DNA of 64,000 nucleotides, taken from positions 115,015 to 179,014 of the forward strand of contig NZ_PIQH01000007.1 in NCBI RefSeq assembly GCF_003987475.1, in the 5' to 3' direction. The DNA comes from Idiomarina tyrosinivorans. Lineage in GTDB: Bacteria > Pseudomonadota > Gammaproteobacteria > Enterobacterales > Alteromonadaceae. The notes beneath the pieces are model-generated. The model was not told the origin of the DNA, ran no database searches, and worked only from the letters and a program-made list of their open reading frames with translations. Position numbers and translations under genes: made by a program. This document shows positions 21,699 to 32,583 of this stretch, piece by piece; the first letter of the stretch is position 1; the number at the start of each line of letters is the position of its first letter.

Positions 21699-23059
21699 GC
21701 ACTCGGTTCAGCAGCCGCTGGGGCCTCACGGTCTTCCAGCGGTTTGCGCCAGATAATCAACGCTACGGCAACCCCCGCCAGAATAAAGCTATAGCCGCTG
21801 TGTAAGCTTACCGACAGTGGTGAAATACCAAAACTCGCACCCATCAGCAGCGCTTGTGCACCATACGGCAAAGCGCCCTGAACCACACAAGCGAAAACGT
21901 CTAATAGGCTGGCGCTCTGGCGTGCTGCAAGGTTGCCTTTCGCGGCTAATTTTTTACTCACCTCTCCGGCCAGCAATATACTGACGGTATTATTTGCTAC
22001 GCACAGGTTGGTGAGTGCGGTTAACCCAGCGACACCCAGTGCTGCAGCACGTTGCTTGTGTTTACTCAAGCGCTGAGTTACCGCTTCCACTGCTTTAGCG
22101 AGAAATGCCAATCCGCCTTGTTGGCGAATTAACGCAGAAAGCCCGCCGATAAGTAGTGACAGGTAGAAAATCTCCTGCATGCTGGTAAAGCCTGAATAAA
22201 TATCTTGGCTAAACTTCACCCACTGATAATCCATCGACACCATTCCGAACGCTGCGGCCATCACAATACCCAGTCCAAGCACCGCGAACACATTTAGCCC
22301 TAAAACCGCCAATACGATAATGGCAAAGTAAGGGATACACAGCCATAGGTTGGCTTCTGGAATCGCTAATGGCGTGCTACCGGTATCGTAAGACAATAAC
22401 CAGCCCACGGTGATAATGGCAGCCGGAATGGACATTTTTAAGTTGGCGCGGAATTTATCACGCATGCTACAGCCCTGTGTACGGGTCGCGGCGATGGTGG
22501 TGTCAGATATAATCGACAAGTTGTCCCCGAACATGGCGCCACTGACTAATACACCGGCCAGCAGTGGTAGCGAAATATCTGCGGCGTTACCTAAGCCCAA
22601 TGCCACCGGCGCTAATGCGGCTAGAGTTCCCATTGAGGTGCCCATCGCGGTCGAAACCACGGCAGCAATAATAAATAGCCCAGGCAACAAAAATGATGCG
22701 GGAATAATGGTTAACCCCAATGCCACCATGGCGTCGACGCCGCCGGTTGCCTCTGCAACTGTTGAGAAGGCTCCGGCGAGCAAGTAAATCAAGCACATGG
22801 TGACGATATTGCTCTCGCCCACACCGGAGACAAAGGTGGCAATGCGTTGGTCGAATGCTTGGCGGCTGAGCAAAATACCCAAGACGATGGCGGGTAAAAT
22901 GGCAACGGGGCTCGGTAATTGGTAGAAGGCGTAATCTACCCCTTCACTTTGAAAGTATAACCCTGTACCAAGGAATAAAATCAGAAATACCGCAAGGGGT
23001 AGCAGCGCACGCGCACTCGCAGCTTCTTGCGCAGGGCGCGGCGGAACAGCATTCGACAT
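21695..23059 (-). CDS. NhaC-family Na+/H+ antiporter
   Basis: 454-aa polytopic membrane protein with about 11-12 hydrophobic segments. NhaC family features: [50 protein letters not shown] and [21 protein letters not shown]. Probably extrudes sodium in exchange for protons, though some relatives exchange organic acids. The ATG at 23059 with GGAG upstream is preferred; the open frame runs 45 codons further without support. Confidence 0.85.
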   Translation of the reverse strand: MSNAVPPRPAQEAASARALLPLAVFLILFLGTGLYFQSEGVDYAFYQLPSPVAILPAIVLGILLSRQAFDQRIATFVSGVGESNIVTMCLIYLLAGAFSTVAEATGGVDAMVALGLTIIPASFLLPGLFIIAAVVSTAMGTSMGTLAALAPVALGLGNAADISLPLLAGVLVSGAMFGDNLSIISDTTIAATRTQGCSMRDKFRANLKMSIPAAIITVGWLLSYDTGSTPLAIPEANLWLCIPYFAIIVLAVLGLNVFAVLGLGIVMAAAFGMVSMDYQWVKFSQDIYSGFTSMQEIFYLSLLIGGLSALIRQQGGLAFLAKAVEAVTQRLSKHKQRAAALGVAGLTALTNLCVANNTVSILLAGEVSKKLAAKGNLAARQSASLLDVFACVVQGALPYGAQALLMGASFGISPLSVSLHSGYSFILAGVAVALIIWRKPLEDREAPAAAEPSA

Positions 23060-23173
23060 AACGACTCCAAATTCATTTAGACGTCCAGAAGTGTATACAG
23101 CCCAAAATGGCGTTGCAACAGTTAATCGTATTTCGTGTAAAATATCATCATAAACTCTCGGCAGGGAAAAACT

Positions 23174-24709
23174 ATGAGCCCCGATGAACTTCATTTGCAG
23201 TTGCGCAATTTGCGCTTGGAAGATTACCCACAGCTAAAGACCTTAATGGACGCGGTGTATACCGACATCGGCGGGGCTTGGAGCAAATTCACCATTGAGA
23301 AATTGATCAAGGATTTCTCTGAGGGACAATTTTGCTTGGAAGATAACGGCCAAATCGTCGGTGTTGCGCTGACCGTGAAAGTGGCTTACGCGCAGTTCAG
23401 TAACCCGCATACCTACGAAGACCTTATTGGCCACCGTGAAGCCATTTTGAACAACAAAAATGGTGACGCGTTGTATGGCTTGGATGTACTGATTCATCCA
23501 GACTACCGCGGCTACCGGCTGGGTCGCCGCTTGTACGATGCCCGCAAAGAATTGTGCTTACAGTCGAATTTGCGCGCAATTTTGGCAGGCGGACGGATTG
23601 TTAATTATCACAAGTATGCCGACAAGCTCAGCGCCAGCCAGTATTTGGATAAGGTCCAGCGGCGCGAGATTTATGATCCCATCCTGACCTTTCAACTGGC
23701 CAATGATTTCAGTGTGAAGCGCTTGCTGGGGCAATACCTACCCGAAGATAAGCGTTCGCAAGGGTTCGCAACCTTGTTGGAATGGAATAACTTTTTATAC
23801 GAGCCATCGAATAGCATCTTAACCTCGCGCACGCGTAACGTGCGTGTGGGAGCTGTGCAGTGGCAAATGCGTCAAGTCAGTTCCGCCGATGAATTGCTGC
23901 AACAAGTCGAGTACTTTGTTGATGCGTTGTCGAGCTATCAAAGTGATTTTGCGGTATTCCCCGAATTTTTTAATGCTCCACTAATGGGCTTGACCGATCA
24001 AAGCCAGCAAATGAATGCTATTCGCTTTTTGGCAGACTTTACCGAGCGCTTTATTAAAGAGATGTCGCAGATGGCGGTGAGCTACAATATCAACATCATC
24101 ACAGGCTCGATGCCGCTGCAAGAAGGCGATGCGCTCTATAACGTTTCCTATTTGTGTCGCCGCGATGGTTCGGTTGAGGAACAGCGCAAACTGCATATTA
24201 CGCCGCATGAAAAACGCGATTGGGTGATTGAAGGCGGCCACGATGTGCAGGTGTTTGATACCGATGCCGGCAAGGTCGGTATTTTGATCTGCTACGACGT
24301 CGAATTCCCTGAACTTGGGCGCATTATGGCGGAAGAGGGTCTGGAAATTCTATTCGTGCCGTTCTGGACCGATACGCGAAATGCTTATCTGCGGGTACGC
24401 CACTGTGCACAAGCGCGGGCGGTGGAAAACGAGTGTTATGTGGTGATTTGTGGCAGCGTCGGCAACTTACCGCAAGTAGAAAGCCTAGATGTGCAGTATG
24501 CACAATCTGCGGTATTTTCACCGTCGGACTTCGCCTTCCCGCACGATGCGGTGATGTCAGAGACGACGCCGAATACTGAAATGTTGATGTTCTCGGATCT
24601 TAATTTGGATGAGTTGCGTTACTTGCACCACGAGGGCTCAGTGACCAATAAGCGTGACCGTAGAACCGACATTTATGAAGTGTCACGCAAAATGCGGATG
24701 TCGCGTTAA
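23174..24709 (+). CDS. GNAT-nitrilase fusion protein
   Basis: 511 aa with two domains. Residues about 1-190 are a GNAT acetyltransferase (LDVLIHPDYRGYRLGRRLYDARKEL). Residues about 222-500 are a carbon-nitrogen hydrolase of the nitrilase superfamily with the Glu-Lys-Cys triad in FAVFPEFFNAPL, RKLHITPHEK and GILICYDVEFPELG. This GNAT-nitrilase architecture is a known but uncharacterised branch, probably an amidase acting on an acylated amine. The ATG has AGGGA upstream. It is divergent from the NhaC gene and shares TTAA with the convergent EAL-HDOD gene. Confidence 0.88.
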   Translation: MSPDELHLQLRNLRLEDYPQLKTLMDAVYTDIGGAWSKFTIEKLIKDFSEGQFCLEDNGQIVGVALTVKVAYAQFSNPHTYEDLIGHREAILNNKNGDALYGLDVLIHPDYRGYRLGRRLYDARKELCLQSNLRAILAGGRIVNYHKYADKLSASQYLDKVQRREIYDPILTFQLANDFSVKRLLGQYLPEDKRSQGFATLLEWNNFLYEPSNSILTSRTRNVRVGAVQWQMRQVSSADELLQQVEYFVDALSSYQSDFAVFPEFFNAPLMGLTDQSQQMNAIRFLADFTERFIKEMSQMAVSYNINIITGSMPLQEGDALYNVSYLCRRDGSVEEQRKLHITPHEKRDWVIEGGHDVQVFDTDAGKVGILICYDVEFPELGRIMAEEGLEILFVPFWTDTRNAYLRVRHCAQARAVENECYVVICGSVGNLPQVESLDVQYAQSAVFSPSDFAFPHDAVMSETTPNTEMLMFSDLNLDELRYLHHEGSVTNKRDRRTDIYEVSRKMRMSR

Positions 24710-25914
24710 ACCAGCATCAACCGACACCATTGGCTGGCATCAATAAAATGCTGGCCAATGTCGGTCTTGCTTAGGCGCGATTGCAGCGGGTGTTTTTCCA
24801 ATGCGTGCCATTTGCCGCGTTCATAAAGTTCGCACAAATGCAGCAGGTGTCCCCATACCCCCTTGCGAGATGTTAGTGCATCGACCACGTCTTGCGACAG
24901 CGGTAAGCGTTCGGTCAGCACTTCCATCGGTTGCCCTAAAATGGCATCTAACAGCGATAACATACCCACCATGAATGCGGTGTCGGCATGTTGCTGGTTG
25001 AGCATTTCACGGGTCAGCAGTTCCATAAAGCGTGCTCGGGTAACTGACTTGATTGTCAGTTCCTCAGGCTTGTCGGAGGTCACGTTGGCTAACAGAACTA
25101 AGGTTAAAAAGCGCTTCAGTTCTCGCTCACCCAAGTAGGCCAAAGCTTGCCGAATGTCTTTGATTTTTACCCGTGCTCCCAATGCTGGACTGTTGACCAG
25201 TTTAAGCAGGCTGTAGGTAAGTGATAAGTCCTGCTGAATAATCTCACCCAGGCGTTTAAAGTCGAGCTTGTTTTTAAACACTTCACTGAGCAAGTTCAGC
25301 ATACTGATGCGTTGTGGGGTCAGTGAGTGCTGACGAACGATCTCAGGCTGCTCGAAGAAAAAGCCTTGGAAAAAGTCGAAGCCAAGCTCTAGGCAGGTAT
25401 TGAATTGTTCTTTGGTTTCTACGCGTTCGGCTAACAACGGCACGCCGTGTTGCTTAAAGCGCGTTAGACGATCAGCAATATCTAATCCTTGTTCCTGAAT
25501 ATCCACTTTTACCAAATGCACATGTGGCATCAAGATATCCCAGCGTTCAGTAAAATCGTGGTCATCGAGAGCAATACGATAACCTTTGCCGGAGGCAATT
25601 TCGCAGGCTTTGATCAGGTCGGGATTTAAATCTACGGTCTCTAACACTTCAATCCAAATATTGTCGTTATTCAAAAACGACGGAAAGTGGTGGATGAGGG
25701 TGTTGGTATGAAAGTTAATAAACGCTTGTCGACCCATGCACAAGGTTTCTATGTCGCCTAACAGATGCTGTTGCAACAGAACTTTTGAGGTCGCCTCATC
25801 GGGATGAATATCCGGGAAGCGATTATCGTTGCTATCGCGAAATAGCAGCTCGTAGCCGTAGACGCGTTGTTGGCGGTCTAATATGGCTTGTCGGGCGATA
25901 TAGGAATATGGCAT
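24706..25914 (-). CDS. EAL and HDOD domain signalling protein (YuxH type)
   Basis: 402 aa. An N-terminal EAL-like domain (YELLFRDSNDN, FINFHTNTLIH, IALDDHDFTERWD, VKVDIQ, LLAERVETKEQF, FFQGFFF) is followed from about residue 195 by an HDOD domain (SLTYSLLKLVNSPALGARVKIKDIRQALAYLGERELKRFLTLVLL). Acidic metal ligands of true phosphodiesterases look partly replaced, so it may sense rather than hydrolyse c-di-GMP; this is inference. Possible roles are chemotaxis-linked or surface behaviour. Confidence 0.88.
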   Translation of the reverse strand: MPYSYIARQAILDRQQRVYGYELLFRDSNDNRFPDIHPDEATSKVLLQQHLLGDIETLCMGRQAFINFHTNTLIHHFPSFLNNDNIWIEVLETVDLNPDLIKACEIASGKGYRIALDDHDFTERWDILMPHVHLVKVDIQEQGLDIADRLTRFKQHGVPLLAERVETKEQFNTCLELGFDFFQGFFFEQPEIVRQHSLTPQRISMLNLLSEVFKNKLDFKRLGEIIQQDLSLTYSLLKLVNSPALGARVKIKDIRQALAYLGERELKRFLTLVLLANVTSDKPEELTIKSVTRARFMELLTREMLNQQHADTAFMVGMLSLLDAILGQPMEVLTERLPLSQDVVDALTSRKGVWGHLLHLCELYERGKWHALEKHPLQSRLSKTDIGQHFIDASQWCRLMLV

Positions 25915-25951
25915 CGACTGATTAAAAAATTGTCACAATATCAAGAGTATG

Positions 25952-26644
25952 TCAGCGATCTGCCAAGCGCGCAACTGTTCGCGGCCAGGCCAATTGTGAT
26001 GGGGCCTGCGGAATGATTCCCGGGTCTTTGATGTGTGCCAACATGGCATTTGGTATTGGTGCGATGGCAGTTAACGGCCATTGCGGATGTTGCCAACTGA
26101 GTTGCCAGGCATGCAACATCAGCCTTGCTGCAGCAACGCCGCCGTAGCGTTGGTCACCGTCTATGGCGACCCCCAACGACTTCAATGCCACGCGCAGTTG
26201 ATGGGTTTTGCCGGTTAGTGGGCGCAGCAGGTACAAGCGCTTACCGTTGCCCAGTCCGTAACTAAAAAACTGGGTCAGCGCTGGCTTGTTGTGGCTTTTT
26301 TGTAAGCGCCAACTGCCATTTCGCGCTTTCACCATGTCGCCGCTAATCGTGCCCTGCTTTTTCTTGGGCTTGCCGCTGGCGATTGCCAGATAAAACTTAC
26401 TGACCTCGCGACTGGCAAATGCCTCGCTACAACGGCGGACGAACGCATCTGTTCGGCCCAGTATCAACACGCCAGAAGTGCCGGTATCGAGTCGGTGGCA
26501 AGGGCGCAACTGGTTATCGACAGCCTGTTGATAGCGGCTAACAACACTTTCGTCTACGCCATGTTGTTGGTGCATAGAGAGCCCGCTGGGTTTATCAATA
26601 ACCAGGTAATCGGGGTGCTCAATTAAGATTGCCAGTTCCGCCAT
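25952..26644 (-). CDS. RluA-family RNA pseudouridine synthase
   Basis: 230 aa. Motif I VIDKPSGLSMHQ is near residue 14, and motif II with the catalytic Asp is in CHRLDTGTSGVLILGR (about 49-64). The RPLTGKTHQLRVALKSLGVAIDGDQRYGG segment is typical. It lacks an S4 domain and belongs to the small TruC/YqcB-like group, so its target may be tRNA or rRNA, but the site cannot be assigned. It is divergent from trmH across 59 bases. Confidence 0.88.
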   Translation of the reverse strand: MAELAILIEHPDYLVIDKPSGLSMHQQHGVDESVVSRYQQAVDNQLRPCHRLDTGTSGVLILGRTDAFVRRCSEAFASREVSKFYLAIASGKPKKKQGTISGDMVKARNGSWRLQKSHNKPALTQFFSYGLGNGKRLYLLRPLTGKTHQLRVALKSLGVAIDGDQRYGGVAAARLMLHAWQLSWQHPQWPLTAIAPIPNAMLAHIKDPGIIPQAPSQLAWPRTVARLADR

Positions 26645-26703
26645 AGGACTTCTCTCGGGCTTTCGGTATACTCGCGCTAGAACGAGTAATATGGGATGAC
26701 AGT

Positions 26704-27387
26704 ATGAGCCCGGAACGATTTCGCCGGATAAACGAAATGCTCGACAAGCGCCAAACTGATCTTACCGTGGCAATGGAAAATGTCCACAAGCATCATAACT
26801 TGTCAGCAGTAGTACGCAGCGCTGATGCTGTAGGGGTGCATGAGATGCACGCTTGCTGGATTTCGCAAGACAAGCGTCGAGTCGCGGGCGGTACCGCACT
26901 CGGTAGTCAAAACTGGGTAAAGACCCACCATTACAGTGATGTGGAAGCGATGATTCGGCGCTTGCGTGAGCAAAATATGCAAGTGGTTGTGACGCATCTG
27001 TCTGACGAATCAGTAGATTTTCGTGAACTTGATTATACCCGTCCGACCGCTATTTTGTTGGGGCAAGAAAAGTACGGGGTCACCGAAAAGGCTCTCGCGA
27101 TGGCCGACCAGCACGTGAAAATCCCGATGGTGGGGATGGTGCAGTCATTGAATGTTTCGGTTGCCGCGGCTGTCATGTTGTACGAGGCACAACGACAACG
27201 CGAGCAAGCGGGACGCTATGATACAGCGCAAATATCGGCGGAAGAACGACATCGCGTGTTATTTGAAGGTGGCCATCCAATTTATGCCAAGGCGTGTCGG
27301 CGCAAAGGTGTTGCTTATCCGGCGCTGGATGAGCAGGGCCAGATTGATGCCGATGACCGCTGGTGGCAGACAATGAGGGAAAAATAA
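26704..27387 (+). CDS. trmH: tRNA (guanosine-18-2'-O)-methyltransferase TrmH
   Basis: 227-aa SPOUT methyltransferase that methylates the ribose of G18 in tRNA. The trefoil-knot motifs are seen as LSAVVRSADAVGVHEMHA (motif 1), ILLGQEKYGVTEKAL (motif 2) and VKIPMVGMVQSLNVSVAAAVMLYEA (motif 3). A basic N-terminus and a C-terminal extension match full-length TrmH. recG begins immediately after its TAA. Confidence 0.94.
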   Translation: MSPERFRRINEMLDKRQTDLTVAMENVHKHHNLSAVVRSADAVGVHEMHACWISQDKRRVAGGTALGSQNWVKTHHYSDVEAMIRRLREQNMQVVVTHLSDESVDFRELDYTRPTAILLGQEKYGVTEKALAMADQHVKIPMVGMVQSLNVSVAAAVMLYEAQRQREQAGRYDTAQISAEERHRVLFEGGHPIYAKACRRKGVAYPALDEQGQIDADDRWWQTMREK

Positions 27388-29475
27388 ATGGCAGCGGATG
27401 GACGCGCGTTACAGAAAATCCCCCTTACCAGCTTGAAAGGTGTGGGAGAAAAGGTGGCAGTAAAGCTTGCCAAGCTTGGCCTGGAAACGGTCAATGACGC
27501 GATATTTCATCTTCCCATCCGCTATGAAGATCGCACCCGCGTCGCAACCATTGCCGAACTACGACCCGGTGAGTCGGCGAATGTGTTGGTGCAGGTAGAA
27601 CAAGCAGATATCAAATATGGCCGGCGCCGTATGTTGCTATGCCGAGTCAGCGATGACAGCGGTGCCATGACGTTGCGTTTTTTTCAATTCAGTGCCGCAC
27701 AGCTAAAGCAACTCAGCCGAGGCACACGGCTACAGATTTTTGGTGAGGTGCGTCCCGGCCCCTCAGGTTGGGAAATGATTCACCCTGAATACAAACACCT
27801 CGGCGCCGATGAAGCGCTACAAACCGATGATCGCTTAACGCCGGTGTACCCTTCTACCGACGGTGTCTCGCAAGCCCTGATTCGGAAAGTGGTGGGGCAA
27901 GCGCTAACCTATCTATCCGATGAAGCACTGCCAGAACTATTACCCGAAGCGCTCCAGCCGCATCATCTCGGTTTGCTGGAAGCATTACAGATTGTCCACC
28001 ACCCCGACCGCAACATCAACGTCGCGCAGTTGTTACAGGGTGAACACCCAGCGCAACAACGCCTAGCGATGGAAGAGTTGCTGGCGCATCAGTTGGGTAT
28101 GTTGCGACTCCGGGAGCAAAAGCAACAGCAACCGGGAGTTGCGATACCGGCTTCTCGGGAGTTAACACAGCAATTTTTACAACAGTTGCCCTTTGCCCCG
28201 ACCAATGCGCAACAGCGCGTCGTGGCCGAAGTGGCGAAGGATATAGCATTACCACAGCCGATGATGCGTTTGGTCCAAGGCGATGTGGGCTCAGGCAAAA
28301 CGGTGGTTGCCGCGCTCAGTGCATTGCCAGTTTTGGAAGCTGGTTATCAGGTGGCATTAATGGCGCCAACAGAAATTCTGGCTGAGCAACATGCGCTAAC
28401 CTTTAGCCAATGGTTAGAACCCTTGGGGATTCGTGTCGGTTGGCTAAGTGGGCGCAACAAAGGCAAGTCGCGTCAGCAGTTACTGGCACAGTTGGCCGTG
28501 GGTGACATCCAATTGTTAGTGGGCACTCACGCACTATTCCAGGCGGATGTGCACTACCAGCAATTGGCTTTGGTGATTATTGATGAGCAGCACCGTTTTG
28601 GTGTGCACCAACGTCTAGAGTTACGCCAAAAAGCTATTGAGCAAGGCATTCACCCGCACCAGCTGATCATGACAGCAACCCCCATCCCAAGAACGCTGGC
28701 AATGACCGCCTATGCCGATTTAGCAACGTCGGTGATTGACGAACTCCCGCCCGGCCGCACGCCGGTTACCACGGTGGCGATTCCAGATGCGCGCCGCGAT
28801 CAAGTCATTAATCGGGTGCGCGACGTTTGCAGCCAGCAGCGCCGCCAAGCCTATTGGGTTTGTACCTTGATTGAAGAATCTGAAGCGTTGGAATGCCAAG
28901 CCGCAGAGGATACTGCTGATGCGTTGCAGGCGAGTTTACCAGAGTTGCGCGTGGGGTTGGTGCATGGCCGTTTAAAAGCCGACCAAAAAGCCGAAATCAT
29001 GGACCGCTTTAAAGCGGGCGAGTTAGATTTATTGGTCGCGACCACAGTGATTGAGGTGGGTGTAGATGTGCCCAATGCGTCGCTGATGATCATTGAGAAT
29101 CCGGAGCGGTTAGGTTTAGCGCAACTCCACCAATTGCGCGGTCGGGTGGGTCGTGGAGCGGTCGATAGCCATTGTGTATTGCTTTACCATAGCCCGCTAT
29201 CGAAAACCGCAACCCAGCGTTTGGGCGTATTAAGGGATAGCAACGATGGCTTTGTGATCGCGCAAAAAGACCTAGAGTTGCGAGGTCCTGGAGAATTGTT
29301 GGGGCATAAACAAACCGGAGTGACCGAATTAAAGGTCGCCGATATTGAACGCGATGCGAGCTTGTTGCCTAAGGTGCAAGAGCTTGCGGAAACACTGTAC
29401 GCGGATTATCCGCAGACAGTGACACTGATGATTGAACGCTGGTTACCACGCCGCGATGTCTACGCACAGGTATAA
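27388..29475 (+). CDS. recG: ATP-dependent DNA helicase RecG
   Basis: 695-aa branch-migration helicase that remodels stalled replication forks and Holliday junctions. An N-terminal wedge/OB region (TSLKGVGEKVAVKLAKLGL, FHLPIRYEDRTRVA) is followed by helicase motifs: Walker A QGDVGSGKTVVAA (about 300), Walker B IIDEQHRFGVHQR (about 397), TATPIPRTLAMTAYADL, and motif VI QLHQLRGRVGRG (about 575). Length matches the family. It abuts trmH with no gap. Confidence 0.96.
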   Translation: MAADGRALQKIPLTSLKGVGEKVAVKLAKLGLETVNDAIFHLPIRYEDRTRVATIAELRPGESANVLVQVEQADIKYGRRRMLLCRVSDDSGAMTLRFFQFSAAQLKQLSRGTRLQIFGEVRPGPSGWEMIHPEYKHLGADEALQTDDRLTPVYPSTDGVSQALIRKVVGQALTYLSDEALPELLPEALQPHHLGLLEALQIVHHPDRNINVAQLLQGEHPAQQRLAMEELLAHQLGMLRLREQKQQQPGVAIPASRELTQQFLQQLPFAPTNAQQRVVAEVAKDIALPQPMMRLVQGDVGSGKTVVAALSALPVLEAGYQVALMAPTEILAEQHALTFSQWLEPLGIRVGWLSGRNKGKSRQQLLAQLAVGDIQLLVGTHALFQADVHYQQLALVIIDEQHRFGVHQRLELRQKAIEQGIHPHQLIMTATPIPRTLAMTAYADLATSVIDELPPGRTPVTTVAIPDARRDQVINRVRDVCSQQRRQAYWVCTLIEESEALECQAAEDTADALQASLPELRVGLVHGRLKADQKAEIMDRFKAGELDLLVATTVIEVGVDVPNASLMIIENPERLGLAQLHQLRGRVGRGAVDSHCVLLYHSPLSKTATQRLGVLRDSNDGFVIAQKDLELRGPGELLGHKQTGVTELKVADIERDASLLPKVQELAETLYADYPQTVTLMIERWLPRRDVYAQV

Positions 29476-29539
29476 CTCTGTGTTGGGGAATATGCGCGGA
29501 TGCAGTAAACTACGCGAAACAGTATGAAAGGGTAGTGGG

Positions 29540-30295
29540 ATGTCGGATAAACCAGACGACCAGATTGACTTTGGTTACCAAAAAGTGGCTCGTGGCGAGA
29601 AAAAAGGCTTAGTGGCTAACGTTTTTCAGTCGGTTGCGAGCAAATATGACGTCATGAACGATGTTATGTCGTTCGGCATTCATCGCCTGTGGAAGCGCTA
29701 TACCATCGACTGCAGCGCGCCACGTGCGGGCATGAAAGTGCTTGATATCGCCGGCGGTACTGGGGATTTAACCGCAGCATTTTCGCGTCGTGTGGGCCCA
29801 CAAGGTGAAGTAGTGTTAGCCGATATCAATGAAGCGATGCTGCGCGTGGGGCGTGACAAACTGCGCGATAAAGGCGTCGTTGGCAATGTCAGTTATGTGC
29901 AGGCGGACGCTGAGACATTACCTTTTGCTGATGATACCTTCGACATCATTACCATCGCGTTTGGTCTGCGCAATGTCACTGATAAAGCCGCCGCCCTGCG
30001 TTCGATGTACCGTGTACTAAAACCGGGCGGCAGACTGTTAGTGTTGGAATTTTCCAAGCCAACGTCTGAAGCTCTGAGCCAAGTTTACGATTTCTACTCA
30101 TTTAAAGTATTACCGAAAATGGGACAAGTTGTGGCGAATGACGCTGATAGCTATCAGTATTTGGCGGAATCTATTCGTATGCACCCCGATCAAGAAACCC
30201 TCAAAGCGATGATGGAAGACGCCGGCTTTGACCAAGTGGATTACCAAAATCTGACCGGCGGTATCGTTGCCCTGCATCGGGGGTATAAATTCTAA
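29540..30295 (+). CDS. ubiE: Ubiquinone/menaquinone C-methyltransferase UbiE
   Basis: 251-aa SAM-dependent methyltransferase that C-methylates the benzoquinol ring in ubiquinone synthesis (and demethylmenaquinol where present). The SAM site [18 protein letters not shown] is at about 67-84, with [14 protein letters not shown] upstream and the family [27 protein letters not shown] precedes the ATG. Its TAA overlaps the ubiJ ATG by one base in a ubiE-ubiJ-ubiB operon. Confidence 0.96.
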   Translation: MSDKPDDQIDFGYQKVARGEKKGLVANVFQSVASKYDVMNDVMSFGIHRLWKRYTIDCSAPRAGMKVLDIAGGTGDLTAAFSRRVGPQGEVVLADINEAMLRVGRDKLRDKGVVGNVSYVQADAETLPFADDTFDIITIAFGLRNVTDKAAALRSMYRVLKPGGRLLVLEFSKPTSEALSQVYDFYSFKVLPKMGQVVANDADSYQYLAESIRMHPDQETLKAMMEDAGFDQVDYQNLTGGIVALHRGYKF

Positions 30296-30915
30296 TGACG
30301 TTGCTACCGCTGCTTCCGGTCATGCTGATTGAGTCTGCTGCCAACCAGTTATTGGCGTTGGACGAATCAAGCCCACAACGGTTGCAAGCGTTGCAGGGTA
30401 AACGTGTACGTTTGGTGTTAAAGGAATTACCGAAAGCCATTACCGTGCAAGTAGAGGCCGACGCAGTGCGAATGATGACAGCAGATGAGGCCGCGGTAGA
30501 CTGTGAAATTCGGACCCAACTAGCGGTCCTTCCGGAACTACGCGACAGCGCCAATATTACGCGACTGATCAAAGCCGATGCGTTAGATATCGAGGGCGAC
30601 CCAATGCTGGCGCAACAGCTCACACAGGTGTTCCGCCAGTTAGATATCGACTGGGAAGAGCGCTTAGCGGAGCAGTTAGGCGACATTCCTGCACATACTA
30701 TTATGCGACTCTGGCGTCGCAGCCGAGTACAAATGCAGCAGCTTTGGCAGCAAAACCAACGCTGGGTGAAAGGTGTTGTCACCGACGAAAAATCACTGCT
30801 AGTGAGCCAAGATGAATTTCAGCAATGGCGCGAGCAGCTGCAACAACTGCGCAGCGAGATCGACCGCCTAGAACGTCGGGCTCAACAACTATCTGCCGGA
30901 GATTTAGATGCGTAG
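30295..30915 (+). CDS. ubiJ: Ubiquinone biosynthesis accessory factor UbiJ
   Basis: 206-aa SCP2-domain protein that binds lipid intermediates and scaffolds the Ubi complex. Similarity is moderate, in the N-terminal SCP2-like region ([32 protein letters not shown]) and a C-terminal coiled coil ([25 protein letters not shown]). The strongest support is position between ubiE and ubiB, overlapping both (one base with ubiE, eight with ubiB). Confidence 0.9.
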   Translation: MTLLPLLPVMLIESAANQLLALDESSPQRLQALQGKRVRLVLKELPKAITVQVEADAVRMMTADEAAVDCEIRTQLAVLPELRDSANITRLIKADALDIEGDPMLAQQLTQVFRQLDIDWEERLAEQLGDIPAHTIMRLWRRSRVQMQQLWQQNQRWVKGVVTDEKSLLVSQDEFQQWREQLQQLRSEIDRLERRAQQLSAGDLDA

Positions 30916-32569
30916 TCGGCGTTTATACCGTATTACCAAAACCCTGCTGACGTATGGCTTGGACGATATTGTTCCGGCGCGCTGGTTACCTTGGTCGTTA
31001 CGGTTTGCCCGGCATGCACTGTTTTGGATGCCGAATCGGCACAAAAACAAACCACGCGGCGAACGTTTGCGCTTAGCCTTAGAACAATTGGGGCCTGTGT
31101 GGGTGAAGTTCGGACAAATGCTGTCGACGAGGCGCGATCTATTGCCACCCGATGTGGCATTGGAGCTGGCAAAACTGCAAGACAAGGTTAAACCCTTCGC
31201 CGGTGAGCAAGCACAACAAATTATTGAGAAAGCGCTAGAACTCGAGAGTATTGAGCAACTGTTTATCGACTTCACGGTGCAACCGCTGGCGTCGGCGTCG
31301 ATTGCGCAAGTGCATAGTGCTTCAATGCGGATCGAGGGCGAGCTTGAGCAGGTGGTGGTGAAAGTTATCCGCCCTGACATTCGCAAGACCATCCATGCCG
31401 ACCTTGAGTTGATGGAAACCCTCGCGGCGATTTTAGCGCGCCACCTTCCTGATGGACGCCGCCTGAAGCCGAAAGAGGTGGTTCGCGAATACCGCAAAAC
31501 CTTGTTAGACGAATTGGACTTATCGCGAGAAGCCGCTAACGCTATCCAATTGCGCCGCAACTTCGAAGATTCAGAGCTGCTATACATACCTCGCGTTTAC
31601 TCCGACTTAAGCCGCAATAACGTGATGGTGATGGAGCGCATCGATGGTATTCCGGTGAGTGACGTGGATACCTTGCAAGCGCGCGGAGTGAATATGAAAA
31701 AGCTTGCGGAGCGTGGCGTCGAAGTATTCTTCACGCAGGTATTCCGCGACAGCTTTTTCCATGCAGACATGCACCCGGGGAACATTTTTGTTGCGAAAGA
31801 CGAAACGGAAAACCCGAAATATATCGGTATCGATTTCGGCATTGTCGGTACCTTAAACCGCGAAGATAAACGCTACCTAGCGGAAAACTTTTTGGCGTTC
31901 TTTAACCGTGACTACCGTAAGGTTGCCGAACTGCATGTGGATTCCGGCTGGGTCCCATCGAATACCAATATTGAAGAATTTGAATCAGCCATTCGCACCG
32001 TGTGCGAACCTATTTTCCAAAAGCCGTTAGCGGAAATATCGTTTGGCCATGTGTTGGTGAATTTGTTTAACACCGCGCGTCGGTTCCAAATGGAAGTGCA
32101 GCCGCAGCTCGTGCTGTTACAGAAAACGTTGCTATACATTGAGGGGTTAGGGCGGCAGCTATATCCTGATCTGGATTTGTGGGAAACGGCCAAACCGTTT
32201 TTAGAACGTTGGATGCAAGAGCAAGTGGGTTGGCGTGCCGTGGTGCGCGCGGTTAAAGAAAATGCGCCGTATTGGGCGGAGAAAATGCCCGAAATGCCAA
32301 TGTTACTTTACGACAACCTGCGCAATCAAAAGCGTTTCCAGCAGCAATTTGAACGCCGTTCAGTGGCATTGATCAACGCCCAACGGCATAATGCAGAGTC
32401 TCGTTTATGGGCGATGTTAAGCGCGGCTAGCGTGGTTACCGCGGGCGTGTTTTATGCGCTCAGCCAACCATGGGTAGTGAGTGCTGCGGGAGCTGCTGCG
32501 GCAGTCGTATTCGCGTGGCTGAGTTGGCGGAAACGGCCGGCAGCGGTCGCTGTGGATCCACACTTTTAA
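30908..32569 (+). CDS. ubiB: Ubiquinone biosynthesis ATPase/kinase-like UbiB
   Basis: 553-aa atypical kinase-like ATPase of the ABC1/COQ8 family needed for ubiquinone synthesis. The KxGQ-type motif is in [17 protein letters not shown] (about 60-76), the A-rich loop in [13 protein letters not shown] (about 126), [14 protein letters not shown] near 199, and [11 protein letters not shown] with [11 protein letters not shown] near 290-310. Two hydrophobic helices at the C-terminus anchor it in the membrane. It precedes tatA by 14 bases. Confidence 0.95.
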   Translation: MRSRRLYRITKTLLTYGLDDIVPARWLPWSLRFARHALFWMPNRHKNKPRGERLRLALEQLGPVWVKFGQMLSTRRDLLPPDVALELAKLQDKVKPFAGEQAQQIIEKALELESIEQLFIDFTVQPLASASIAQVHSASMRIEGELEQVVVKVIRPDIRKTIHADLELMETLAAILARHLPDGRRLKPKEVVREYRKTLLDELDLSREAANAIQLRRNFEDSELLYIPRVYSDLSRNNVMVMERIDGIPVSDVDTLQARGVNMKKLAERGVEVFFTQVFRDSFFHADMHPGNIFVAKDETENPKYIGIDFGIVGTLNREDKRYLAENFLAFFNRDYRKVAELHVDSGWVPSNTNIEEFESAIRTVCEPIFQKPLAEISFGHVLVNLFNTARRFQMEVQPQLVLLQKTLLYIEGLGRQLYPDLDLWETAKPFLERWMQEQVGWRAVVRAVKENAPYWAEKMPEMPMLLYDNLRNQKRFQQQFERRSVALINAQRHNAESRLWAMLSAASVVTAGVFYALSQPWVVSAAGAAAAVVFAWLSWRKRPAAVAVDPHF

Positions 32570-32583
32570 CCTCTGAGGATGAT

